Assembly: GCF_050948175.1 (NCBI RefSeq)
Contig: NW_027490268.1
Span: 372,001-436,000 of the forward strand
Reading direction: 5' to 3'
DNA: 64,000 bases
Source of the DNA: Xylocopa sonorina
Lineage: Eukaryota > Arthropoda > Insecta > Hymenoptera > Apidae
The notes under the pieces were generated by a model. It was given only the letters and a program-made list of their open reading frames with translations, was not told the origin of the DNA and did not search any database. A program made the translations under genes and the position numbers. Shown here in pieces: positions 40,001 through 52,948 of the stretch (its first letter is position 1; every line of letters starts with the position of its first letter).

Positions 40001-41629
40001 AAACATAGAAATGAGATGCGATATCTTGTTTTAAGAATCATTAGAACACTATTGCTACGATAGGTAGACATTTGCAAACGCTATTTCCTTGCAAGGAAGT
40101 GTCGCATTTACATTCATTTGAAGTGTAGAAGAGGAATACATAACACTTCGCAAATCATATTATATCTTACCATGAAACATAGGAATGAGATGCGATATCG
40201 CGTTTTAAGAAGCATTAGAACTCTATTGCTACGATACCTAGTCATCTGCAGACGCTATTTCCTAGCAGGGAAGTGTGGCATTTACATTCATTTAAAGTGT
40301 AGACAAGGAATGCATAACACTTCGCAATGAATATTATATCTTATCATGAAACATAGAAATGAGATGCGATATCGCGTTTTATGAATCATAAGAACTCTAT
40401 TGCTACGATACGTAGACATATGCAAACGCTATTTCCTTGCAAGGAAGAGTCGCATTTACATTCATTTGAAGTGTAGACGAGTAATACATAACACTTCCCC
40501 AATCATATTATATCTTACCATGAAACATAGAAATGAGATGCGATATCGCGTTTTAAGAAGCATTGGGAATCTATTGCTACGATACGTAGACATCTGCAAA
40601 CGCTATATCCTAGCGAGGAAGTGTCGCATTTACATTCATTTGAAGTGTAGACGAGGAATACATAACACTTCGCAAATCATATTATACCTTACCATGAAAC
40701 ATAGAAATGAGATGCGATATCGCGTTTTAAGAATCATTAGAACTCTATTGCTACGATAGGTAGACATCTGCAAACGCTATTTCCTAGCAAGGAAGTGTCG
40801 CATTTACATTCATTTGAAGTGTAGACGAGGAATACATAACACTTCGCAAATCATATTATATCTTACCACGAAACATAGAAATGAGATGCGATATCGCGTT
40901 TTAAGAATCATAAGAACTCTATTGCTACGATACGTAGACATCTGCGAACGCTATTTCCTTGCAAGGAAGAGTCGCATTTACATTCATTTGAAGTGTAGAC
41001 GAAGAATACATGACACTTCGCAAATCATATTATATCTTACCATGAAACATAGGAATGAGATGCGATATCGCGTTTTAAGAAGCATTAGAACTCTATTGCT
41101 ACGATACATAGTCATCTGCAGACGCTATTTCCTAGCAGGGAAGTGTGGCATTTACATTCATTTAAAGTGTAGACAAGGAATGCATAACACTTCGCAATGA
41201 ATATTATATCTTATCATGAAACATAGGAATGAGATGCGATATCGCGTTTTATGAATCATAGGAACTCTATTGCTACGATACGTAGACATATGCAAACGCT
41301 ACTTCCTTGCAAGGAAGAGTCGCATTTACATTCATTTGAAGTGTAGACGAGTAATACATAACACTTCCCCAATCATATTATATCTTACCATGAAACATAG
41401 AAATGAGATGCGATATCGCGTTTTAAGAAGCATTGGGAATCTATTTCTACGATACGTAGACATCTGCAAACGCTATATCCCAGCGAGGAAGTGTCGCATT
41501 TACATTCATTTGAAGTGTAGACGAGGAATACATAACACTACGCAAATCATATTATACCTTACCATGAAAGATAGAAATGAGATGCGATATCGCGTTTTAA
41601 GAATCATTAGAACACTATTGCTACGATAG
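37094..41629 (+). repeat. Short HOR region with 4-, 5- and 6-monomer units
   Basis: A marker monomer (GAGTCGCATTTAC, GTGTAGACGAGTAATAC, CACTTCCCCAATC) recurs with cycle starts at 37094, 37964, 38660, 39356, 40400 and 41270, giving spacings of 5, 4, 4, 6 and 5 monomers. The 4-mer (696 bp) copies at 37508-38203, 38204-38899 and 38900-39595 look almost identical. The run 36812-37894 matches 40118-41200 at offset 3,306 bp (19 x 174), so the whole block was itself duplicated. Each cycle ends in a B-type half-unit. Confidence 0.88.
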
Positions 41630-41851
41630 GTAGACATTTGCAAACGCTATTTCCTTGCAAAGAAGTGTCGCATTTACATTCATTTGAAGTGTAGACGAGG
41701 AATACATAACACTTCGCAAATCATATTATATCTTACCATGAAACATAGAAATGAGATGCGATATCGCTTTTTAAGAATCATAAGAACTCTATTGCTACGA
41801 TACGTAGACATCTGCAAACGCTATTTCCTTGCAAGGAAGTGTGGCATTTAC

Positions 41852-44113
41852 ATTCATTTGAAGTGTAGACGCGGAATACATGACACTTCGCAAATCATAT
41901 TATATCTTACCATGAAACACAGAAATCAGATGCGATATCGCGTTTTAAGTATCATAAGAACTCTATTGCTACGATACGTAGACATCTCCAAAAGCTATTT
42001 CCTTGCAAAGAAGTGTCGCTTTTACATTCATTTGTAGTGTAGACGAGGAATTCATAACACTTCGCAAATCATATTATATCTTACCATGAAACATAGAAAT
42101 GAGATGCGATATCGCGTTTTAAGAATCATTAGAACACTATTGCTACGATAGGTAGACATTTGCAAACGCTATTTCCTTGCAAGGAAGTGTCGCATTTACA
42201 TTCATTTGAAGTGTAGACGAGGAATACAGAACACTTCGCAAATCATATTATATCTTACCATGAAACATAGAAATGAGATGCGATGTCGCGTCTTAAGAAG
42301 CATTTGAACTCTATTGCTTCGATACGTAGACATCTGCAAACGCTATTTCCTTGCAAGGAAGTGTCGCACTTACATTCATTTGAAGTGTAGACGAGGAATA
42401 CATAACACTTCGCAAATCATATTATATCTTACCATGAAACATAGAAATAAGATGCGATATCGCGTTTTCAGAAGTATTAGAACACTATTGCTAAGATAGG
42501 TAGACATTTGCAAACGCAATTTCCTTGCAAGGAAGTCTCGCATTTACATTCATTTGTAGTGTAGACGAGGAATACATAACACTTCTCCAATCATATTATA
42601 TCTTACCATGAAACATAGAAATGAGATGCGATATCGCGTTTTAAGAAGCATTGGGAATCTATTGCTACGATACGTAGACATCTGCAAACGCTATTTCCTT
42701 GCAAGGAAGAGTCGCATTTACATTCATTTGATGTGTAGACGAAGAATACATGACACCTCGCAAATCATATTTTATCTTACCATGAAACATAGAAATGAGA
42801 TGCGATATCGTGCTTTAAGAAGCATTAGAACTCTATTGCTACGATACCTAGTCATCTGCAGACGCTATTTCCTAGCAGGGAAGTGTGGCATTTACATTCA
42901 TTTGAAGTGTAGACGGGGAATAAATAACACTTCTCCAATCATATTATATCTTACCATGAAACATAGAAATGAGATGCGATATCGCATTTTAAGAAGCATT
43001 GGAAATCTATTGCTACGATACGTAGACATCTGCAAACGCTATATCCTAGCGAAGAAGTGTCGCATTCATATTCATTTGAAGTGTAGGCGAGGAATACACA
43101 ACACTTCCCCAATCATATTATATCTTACCATGAAACATAAAAATGAGATGCGATATCGCGTTTTAAGAATCATAAGAACTCTATTGCTACGATACGTAGA
43201 CATCTGCAAACGCTATTTCCTTGCAAGGAAGTGTCGCATTTACATTCATTTGATGTGTAGAAGAGGAATACATAACACATCGCAAATCATATTATACCTT
43301 ATCATGAAACATAGAAATGAGGAGCGATATGTCGTTTTAAGAAGCATTAGAACTCTATCCCTACGATACGTAGACATCTGCAAACGCTATTTCCTCGCAA
43401 GGAAGTGTCGCATTTACATTCATTTGAAGTGTAGAACAGGAATACATGACACTTCGCAAATCATATTATATCTTACCATGAAACATAGGAATGAGATGCG
43501 ATATCGCGTTTTAAGAAGCATTAGAACTCTATTGCTACGATACCTAGTCATCTGCAGACGCTATTTCCTAGCAGGGAAGTGTGGCATTTACATTCATTTA
43601 AAGTGTAGACAAGGAATGCATAACACTTCGCAAATCATATTATATCCTACCATGAAACATAGAAATGAGATGCGATATCGCGTTTTAAGAAGTATTAGAA
43701 CTCTATTGCTACGATACGTAGACATCTGCAGACGCTATTTCCTTGCAAGGAAGTGTCGCATTTATATTCATTTGAAGTGTAGACGGGGAATACATGACAC
43801 TTCGCAAATCATATTATATCTTACCATGAAACATAGAAATAAGATCCGATATCGCGTTTTAAGAATCATAAGAACTCTATTGCTACTATACGTAGATATC
43901 TGCAAACGCTATTTCCTTGCAAGGAAGTGTTGCATTTACATTCATTTGAAGCGTGGACGAGGAGTAAATGACACTTCGCAAATCATATTATATCTTACCA
44001 TGAAACATAGAAATGAGATGCGATATCGCGATTTAAGAATCGTAAGAATTCTATTGCTACGATACGTAGACATCTGCAAACTCTATTTCCTTGCAAGAAA
44101 GTGTCGCATTTAC
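41852..44113 (+). repeat. 13-monomer tandem duplication, first copy (2,262 bp)
   Basis: Directly followed by 44114-46375, offset exactly 2,262 bp (13 x 174). By eye only about five single-base differences were noticed: GTCGCTTTT near 42016 against GTCGCATTT, GAATACATAAC near 42574 against GAATGCATAAC, TATTTCCTTG near 43218 against TATTTTCTTG, GTGGCATTT near 43579 against GTGGTATTT, and a base near the left edge. Confidence 0.9.
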
Positions 44114-46375
44114 ATTCATTTGAAGTGTAGACGCGGAATACATGACACTTCGCAAATCATATTATATCTTACCATGAAACACAGAAATCAGATGCGATAT
44201 CGCGTTTTAAGTATCATAAGAACTCTATTGCTACGATACGTAGACATCTCCAAAAGCTATTTCCTTGCAAAGAAGTGTCGCATTTACATTCATTTGTAGT
44301 GTAGACGAGGAATTCATAACACTTCGCAAATCATATTATATCTTACCATGAAACATAGAAATGAGATGCGATATCGCGTTTTAAGAATCATTAGAACACT
44401 ATTGCTACGATAGGTAGACATTTGCAAACGCTATTTCCTTGCAAGGAAGTGTCGCATTTACATTCATTTGAAGTGTAGACGAGGAATACAGAACACTTCG
44501 CAAATCATATTATATCTTACCATGAAACATAGAAATGAGATGCGATGTCGCGTCTTAAGAAGCATTTGAACTCTATTGCTTCGATACGTAGACATCTGCA
44601 AACGCTATTTCCTTGCAAGGAAGTGTCGCACTTACATTCATTTGAAGTGTAGACGAGGAATACATAACACTTCGCAAATCATATTATATCTTACCATGAA
44701 ACATAGAAATAAGATGCGATATCGCGTTTTCAGAAGTATTAGAACACTATTGCTAAGATAGGTAGACATTTGCAAACGCAATTTCCTTGCAAGGAAGTCT
44801 CGCATTTACATTCATTTGTAGTGTAGACGAGGAATGCATAACACTTCTCCAATCATATTATATCTTACCATGAAACATAGAAATGAGATGCGATATCGCG
44901 TTTTAAGAAGCATTGGGAATCTATTGCTACGATACGTAGACATCTGCAAACGCTATTTCCTTGCAAGGAAGAGTCGCATTTACATTCATTTGATGTGTAG
45001 ACGAAGAATACATGACACCTCGCAAATCATATTTTATCTTACCATGAAACATAGAAATGAGATGCGATATCGTGCTTTAAGAAGCATTAGAACTCTATTG
45101 CTACGATACCTAGTCATCTGCAGACGCTATTTCCTAGCAGGGAAGTGTGGCATTTACATTCATTTGAAGTGTAGACGGGGAATAAATAACACTTCTCCAA
45201 TCATATTATATCTTACCATGAAACATAGAAATGAGATGCGATATCGCATTTTAAGAAGCATTGGAAATCTATTGCTACGATACGTAGACATCTGCAAACG
45301 CTATATCCTAGCGAAGAAGTGTCGCATTCATATTCATTTGAAGTGTAGGCGAGGAATACACAACACTTCCCCAATCATATTATATCTTACCATGAAACAT
45401 AAAAATGAGATGCGATATCGCGTTTTAAGAATCATAAGAACTCTATTGCTACGATACGTAGACATCTGCAAACGCTATTTTCTTGCAAGGAAGTGTCGCA
45501 TTTACATTCATTTGATGTGTAGAAGAGGAATACATAACACATCGCAAATCATATTATACCTTATCATGAAACATAGAAATGAGGAGCGATATGTCGTTTT
45601 AAGAAGCATTAGAACTCTATCCCTACGATACGTAGACATCTGCAAACGCTATTTCCTCGCAAGGAAGTGTCGCATTTACATTCATTTGAAGTGTAGAACA
45701 GGAATACATGACACTTCGCAAATCATATTATATCTTACCATGAAACATAGGAATGAGATGCGATATCGCGTTTTAAGAAGCATTAGAACTCTATTGCTAC
45801 GATACCTAGTCATCTGCAGACGCTATTTCCTAGCAGGGAAGTGTGGTATTTACATTCATTTAAAGTGTAGACAAGGAATGCATAACACTTCGCAAATCAT
45901 ATTATATCCTACCATGAAACATAGAAATGAGATGCGATATCGCGTTTTAAGAAGTATTAGAACTCTATTGCTACGATACGTAGACATCTGCAGACGCTAT
46001 TTCCTTGCAAGGAAGTGTCGCATTTATATTCATTTGAAGTGTAGACGGGGAATACATGACACTTCGCAAATCATATTATATCTTACCATGAAACATAGAA
46101 ATAAGATCCGATATCGCGTTTTAAGAATCATAAGAACTCTATTGCTACTATACGTAGATATCTGCAAACGCTATTTCCTTGCAAGGAAGTGTTGCATTTA
46201 CATTCATTTGAAGCGTGGACGAGGAGTAAATGACACTTCGCAAATCATATTATATCTTACCATGAAACATAGAAATGAGATGCGATATCGCGATTTAAGA
46301 ATCGTAAGAATTCTATTGCTACGATACGTAGACATCTGCAAACTCTATTTCCTTGCAAGAAAGTGTCGCATTTAC
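44114..46375 (+). repeat. 13-monomer tandem duplication, second copy (2,262 bp)
   Basis: Second tandem copy of 41852-44113. It ends near 46385, where TTTGAATCGTAGACGAGG replaces TTTGAAGTGTAGACGCGG. Recent origin is inferred from the near identity. Confidence 0.9.
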
Positions 46376-46440
46376 ATTCATTTGAATCGTAGACGAGGAA
46401 TGCATAACACTTCGCAAATCATATTATATCTTACCATGAA

Positions 46441-47035
46441 ACATAGAAATGAGATGTGATATAGCGTTTTAAGAAGCATTAGAACTCTATTGCTACGATA
46501 CGTAGACATCTGCAGACGCTATTTCCTTGCAAGGAAGTGTCGCATTTACATTCATTTGAAGTGTAGACGAGGAATACATGACACTTCGCAAATCATATAA
46601 TATCTTGCCATGAAACATAGAAATGAGATGCGATATCGCGTTTTAAAAATCATAAGAACTCTATTGCTATGATACGTAGACACCTGCAAACGCTATTTCC
46701 TTGCAAGGAAGTGTCGCATTTACATTCATTTGAAGCGTGGACGAGGAATACACGGCACTTCACAAATCATATTATACCTTACCATGAAACATAGAAATGA
46801 GATGCGATATCGCGTTTTAAGTAGCAGCAGAAATCCATTGCTACGATACGCAGACATCTGCAAACGCTATTTCCTTGCAAGGAAGTGTTACATTTACATT
46901 TATTTGAATCGTAGACGAGGAATGCATAACACTTCGCAATGAATATTATATCTTATCATGAAACATAGATATGAGATGCAATATCTCGTTTTAAGAAGCA
47001 TTTGAACTCTATTGTTTCGATACGTAGACATCTGC
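46441..47035 (+). repeat. 6-monomer-spaced block, first copy
   Basis: Matches about 47485-48079 at offset 1,044 bp (6 x 174). Shared variants include GAGATGTGATATAGCG, CATATAATATCTTGCCATG, TTTAAGTAGCAGCAG and a B half-unit. Differences include CACGGCACTTC near 46752 against CACGACACTTC near 47796. Confidence 0.75.
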
Positions 47036-50000
47036 AAACGCTATTTCCTTGCAAGGAAGTGTCGCATTTACATTCATTTGAAGCGTGGACGAGGAATACA
47101 TGACACTTCGCAAATCATATTATATCTTACCATGAAACATAGAAATGAGATGCGTTATCGCGTTTTAAGAAGCATCAGAAATCCATTGCTACGATACGTA
47201 GATATCTGCAAACGCTATTTCCTTGCAAAGAAGTGTCGCATTTACATTCATTTGAAGTGTAGACGAGGAATACATAACACTTCGCAAATCATATTATATC
47301 CTACCATGAAACATAGAAATGAGATGCGATATCGCGTTTTAAGAAGTATTAGAACTCTATTGCTACGATACGTAGACATCTGCAGACGCTATTTCCTTGC
47401 ACGGAAGTGTCGCATTTACATTCATTTGAAGTGTAGACGGGGAATACATGACACTTCGCAAATCATATTATATCTTACCATGAAACATAGAAATGAGATG
47501 TGATATAGCGTTTTAAGAAGCATTAGAACTCTATTACTACGATACGTAGACATCTGCAGACGCTATTTCCTTGCAAGGAAGTGTCGCATTTACATTCATT
47601 TGAAGTGTAGACGAGGAATACATGACACTTCGCAAATCATATAATATCTTGCCATGAAACATAGAAATGAGATGCGATATCGCGTTTTAAAAATCATAAG
47701 AACTCTATTGCTACGATACGTAGACACCTGCAAACGCTATTTCCTTGCAAGGAAGTGTCGCATTTACATTCATTTGAAGCGTGGACGAGGAATACACGAC
47801 ACTTCACAAATCATATTATACCTTACCATGAAACATAGAAATGGGATGCGATATCGCGTTTTAAGTAGCAGCAGAAATCCATTGCTACGATACGCAGACA
47901 TCTGCAAACGCTATTTCCTTGCAAGGAAGTGTTACATTTACATTTATTTGAATCGTAGACGAGGAATGCATAACACTTCGCAATGAATATTATATCTTAT
48001 CATGAAACATAGATATGAGATGCAATATCTCGTTTTATAAAGCATTTGAACTCTATTGCTTCGATACGTAGACATCTGCAAACGCTATTTCCTTGCAAGG
48101 AAGTGTCGCATTTACATTCATTTGAAGTGTAGACGAGGAATACATAACACTTCGCAAATCATATTATACCTTACCATGAAACATAGAAATAAGATCCGAT
48201 ATCGCGTTTTAAGAATCATAAGAACGCTATTGCTACGATACGTAGACATCTGCAAACGCTATTTCCTTGCAGGGAAGTGTCGCATTTACTTTCATTTGAA
48301 GTGTAGACGAGGAATACATGACACTTCGCTAATCATATTATATCTTACCATGAATCATAGAAGTGAGATGCGATATCGCGTTTTAAGAAGCATTAGAACT
48401 CTATTGCTACGATACGTAGACATCTGCAAACGCTATTTCCTTGCAAGGAAGTGTCGCATTTACATTCATTTGAAGTGTAGACGAGGAATACATAACACTT
48501 CGCAAATCATATTATACCTTACCGTGAAACGTAGAAATGAGATGCGTAATCGCGTTTTAAGGAGCATCAGAAATACATTGCTACGATACGTAGACATCTG
48601 CAATCGCTATTTCCTTGCAAGAAAGTGTCGCATTTACATTCATTTGACGTGTAGACGAGGAATACATAACACTTCGCAAATCATATTATACCTTACCATG
48701 AAACATAGAAATGAGATGCGATATCGCGTTTTAAGAAGCAGCAGAAATCCATTGCTACGATACGTAGACATCTGCAAACGCTATTTCCTTGCAAGAAAGT
48801 GTCGCATTTAAATTCATTTGAAGTGTAGACGACGGATACATAACACTTCGCAAATCATATTATACCTTACCATGAAACATAGAAATGAAATGCGATATCG
48901 CGTTTTAAGAATCGTAAGAACTCTATTGCTACGATACGTAGACATCTGCAAACTCTATTTCCTTGCAAGAAAGTGTCGCATTTACATTCATTTGAATCGT
49001 AGACGGGGAATGCATAACACTTCGCAAATCATATTATATCTTACCATGAAACATAGAAATGAGATGCGATATCGCGTTTTAAGAAGCATTAGAAATCTAT
49101 TGCTACTATACGTAGATATCTGCAAACGCTATTTCCTTGCAAGGAAGTGTTGCATTTACATTCATTTGAAGCGTGGACGAGGAATACATGACGCTTCGCA
49201 AATCATATTACATCTTACCATGAAACATAGAAATGAGATGCGTTATCGCGTTTTAAGAAGCATCAGAAATCCATTGCTACGATGAGTAGACATCTGCAAA
49301 CGCTATTTCCATGCAGGGAAGTGTTGCATTTACATTCATTTGAAGTGTAGACGAGGAATACATGACACTTCGCAAATCATATTATATCTTACCATGAAAC
49401 ATAGAAATGAGATGCGATATCGCGTTTTAAGAAGCATTAGAAATCTATTGCTACTATACGTAGATATCTGCAAACGCTATTTCCTTGCAAGGAAGTGTTG
49501 CATTTACATTCATTTGATGCGTGGACGAGGAATACATGACACTTCGCAAATCATATTACATCTTACCATGAAACATAGAAATGAGATGCGATATCGCGTT
49601 TTAAGAGTCATAAGAACTCTATTGCTACGATACGCAGACATCTGCAAACGCTAATTCCTTGCAAGGAAGTGTCGCATTTACATTCATTTGATGTGTAGAC
49701 GAGGAATACATAACACTTCGCAAATCATATTATATCTTACCATGAAACATAGAAATAAGATCCAATATCGCGTTTTAAGAATCATAAGAACTCTATTGCT
49801 ACGATACGTAGACATCTGCAAACGCTATTTCCTTGCAGGGAAGTGTCGCATTTACATTCATTTGAAGTTTAGACGAGGAATACATGACACTTCGCAAATC
49901 ATATTATATCTTACCATGAAACATAGAAATGAGATGCGTTATCGCGTTTTAAGAAGCATCAGAAATCCATTGCTACGATGAGTAGACATCTGCAAACGCT

Positions 50001-51011
50001 ATTTCCATGCAGGGAAGTGTCGCATTTACATTCATTTGAAGTGTAGACGAGGATTACATCACACTTCGCAAATCATATTATATCTTACCATGAATCATAG
50101 AAATGAGATGCGATATCGCGTATTAAGAAGCATCAGAAATCCATTGCTACGATACGTAGACATCAGCAAACGCTATTTCCTTGCAAGAAAGTGTCGCATT
50201 TACATTCATTTGAAGTGTAGACGAGGAATACATAACACTTCGCAAATCATATTATATCTTACCATGAAACATAGAAATGAGATGCGATATCGCGTTTTAA
50301 GAAGCATTAGAACTCTATTGCTACGATACCTAGGCATCTGCAGACGCTATTTCCTAGCAAGGAAGTGTCGCATTTACATTCATTTGAAGTGTAGACGAGG
50401 AATACATAACACTTCGCAAATCATATTATATCCTACCATGAAACATAGAAATGAGATGCGATATCGCGTTTTAAGAAGTATTAGAACTCTATTGTTACGA
50501 TGCGTAGACATCTGCAGACGCTATTTCCTTGCAAGGAAGTGTCGCATTTACATTCATTTGAAGTGTAGACGGGGAATACATGACACTTCGCAAATCATAT
50601 TATATCTTACCATGAAACATAGAAATAAGATCCGATATCGCGTTTTAAGAATCATAAGAACTCTATTGCTACTATACGTAGATATCTGCAAACGCTATTT
50701 CCTTGCAAGGAAGTGTTGCATTTACATTCATTTGAAGCGTGGACGAGGAGTAAATGACACTTCGCAAATCATATTATATCTTACCATGAAACATAGAAAT
50801 GAGATGCGATATCGCGATTTAAGAATCGTAAGAATTCTATTGCTACGATACGTAGACATCTGCAAACTCTATTTCCTTGCAAGAAAGTGTCGCATTTACA
50901 TTCATTTGAATCGTAGACGAGGAATGCATAACACTTCGCAAATCATATTATATCTTACCATGAAGCATAGAAATGAGATGCGATATCGCGTTTTAAAAAT
51001 CATAAGAACTC

Positions 51012-51707
51012 TATTGCTACGATACGTAGACACCTGCAAACGCTATTTCCTTGCAAGGAAGTGTCGCATTTACATTCATTTGAAGCGTGGACGAGGAATA
51101 CTCGACACTTCACAAATCATATTATACCTTACCATGAAACATAGAAATGAGATGCGATATCGCGTTTTAAGTAGCAGCAGAAATCCATTGCTACGATACG
51201 CAGACATCTGCAAACGCTATTTCCTTGCAAGGAAGTGTTACATTTACATTTATTTGAATCGTAGACGAGGAATGCATAACACTTCGCAATGAATATTATA
51301 TCTTATCATGAGACATAGATATGAGATGCAATATCTCGTTTTAAGAAGCATTTGAACTCTATTGCTACGATACGTAGACACCTGCAAACGCTATTTCCTT
51401 GCAAGGAAGTGTCGCATTTACATTCATTTGAAGCGTGGACGAGGAATACTCGACACTTCACAAATCATATTATACCTTACCATGAAACATAGAAATGAGA
51501 TGCGATATCGCGTTTTAAGTAGCAGCAGAAATCCATTGCTACGATACGCAGACATCTGCAAACGCTATTTCCTTGCAAGGAAGTGTTACATTTACATTTA
51601 TTTGAATCGTAGACGAGGAATGCATAACACTTCGCAATGAATATTATATCTTATCATGAGACATAGATATGAGATGCAATATCTCGTTTTAAGAAGCATT
51701 TGAACTC
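51012..51707 (+). repeat. Dimer (348-bp) tandem duplication
   Basis: Copies at 51012-51359 and 51360-51707. Each carries GTAGACACCTGC, AATACTCGACACTTCAC, TTTAAGTAGCAGCAG, a B half-unit and the private CATGAGACATAG. They appear identical by eye. Confidence 0.85.
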
Positions 51708-52252
51708 TATTGCTTCGATACGTAGACATCTGCAAACGCTATTTCCTTGCAAGAAAGTGTCGCATTTACATTCATTTGAAGTGTAGACAAGGAATACACG
51801 ACACTTCGCAAGTCATATTATATCTTACCATGAAACATAGAAATGAGATGCGTTATGGCGTTTTAAGAAGCATCAGAAATCCATTGCTACGATACGTAGA
51901 CATCTGCAAACGCTATTTCCTTGCAAGAAAGTGTCGCATTTACATTCATTTGAAGAGTAGACGAGGAATACATAACACTTCGCAAATCATATTATACCTT
52001 ACCATGAAACATAGAAATGAGATGCGATATCGCGTTTTAAGAAGCAGCAGAAATCGATTGCTACGATACGTAGACATCTGCAAACGCTATTTCCTTGCAA
52101 GAAAGTGTCGCATTTACATTCATTTGAAGTGTAGACGACGGATACATAACACTTCGCAAATCATATTGTACCTTACCATGAAACATAGAAATGAGATGCT
52201 ATATCGCGATTTAAGAATCGTAAGAACTCTATTGCTACAATACGTAGACATC

Positions 52253-52948
52253 TGCAAACTCTATTTCCTTGCAAGAAAGTGTCGCATTTACATTCATTTG
52301 AATCGTAGACGAGGAATGCATAACACTTCGCAAATCATATTATATCTTACCATGAAACATAGAAATGAGATGTGATATAGCGTTTTAAGAAGCATTAGAA
52401 CTCTATTGCTACGATACGTAGACATCTGCAGACGCTATTTCCTTGCAAGGGAGTGTCGCATTTACATTCATTTGAAGTGTAGACGAGAAATACATAACAC
52501 TTCGCAAATCATATTATACCTTACCATGAAACATAGAAATAAGATCCGATATCGCGTTTTAAGAATCATAAGAACGCTATTGCTACGATACGTAGACATC
52601 TGCAAACTCTATTTCCTTGCAAGAAAGTGTCGCATTTACATTCATTTGAATCGTAGACGAGGAATGCATAACACTTCGCAAATCATATTATATCTTACCA
52701 TGAAACATAGAAATGAGATGTGATATAGCGTTTTAAGAAGCATTAGAACTCTATTGCTACGATACGTAGACATCTGCAGACGCTATTTCCTTGCAAGGGA
52801 GTGTCGCATTTACATTCATTTGAAGTGTAGACGAGAAATACATAACACTTCGCAAATCATATTATACCTTACCATGAAACATAGAAATAAGATCCGATAT
52901 CGCGTTTTAAGAATCATAAGAACGCTATTGCTACGATACGTAGACATC
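52253..52948 (+). repeat. Dimer (348-bp) tandem duplication
   Basis: Copies at 52253-52600 and 52601-52948. Both contain GAGATGTGATATAGCG (in-frame TGA), TTGCAAGGGAGTGTCGC and ACGAGAAATACATAAC. Independent of the dimer at 51 kb, which has other variants. Confidence 0.85.
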
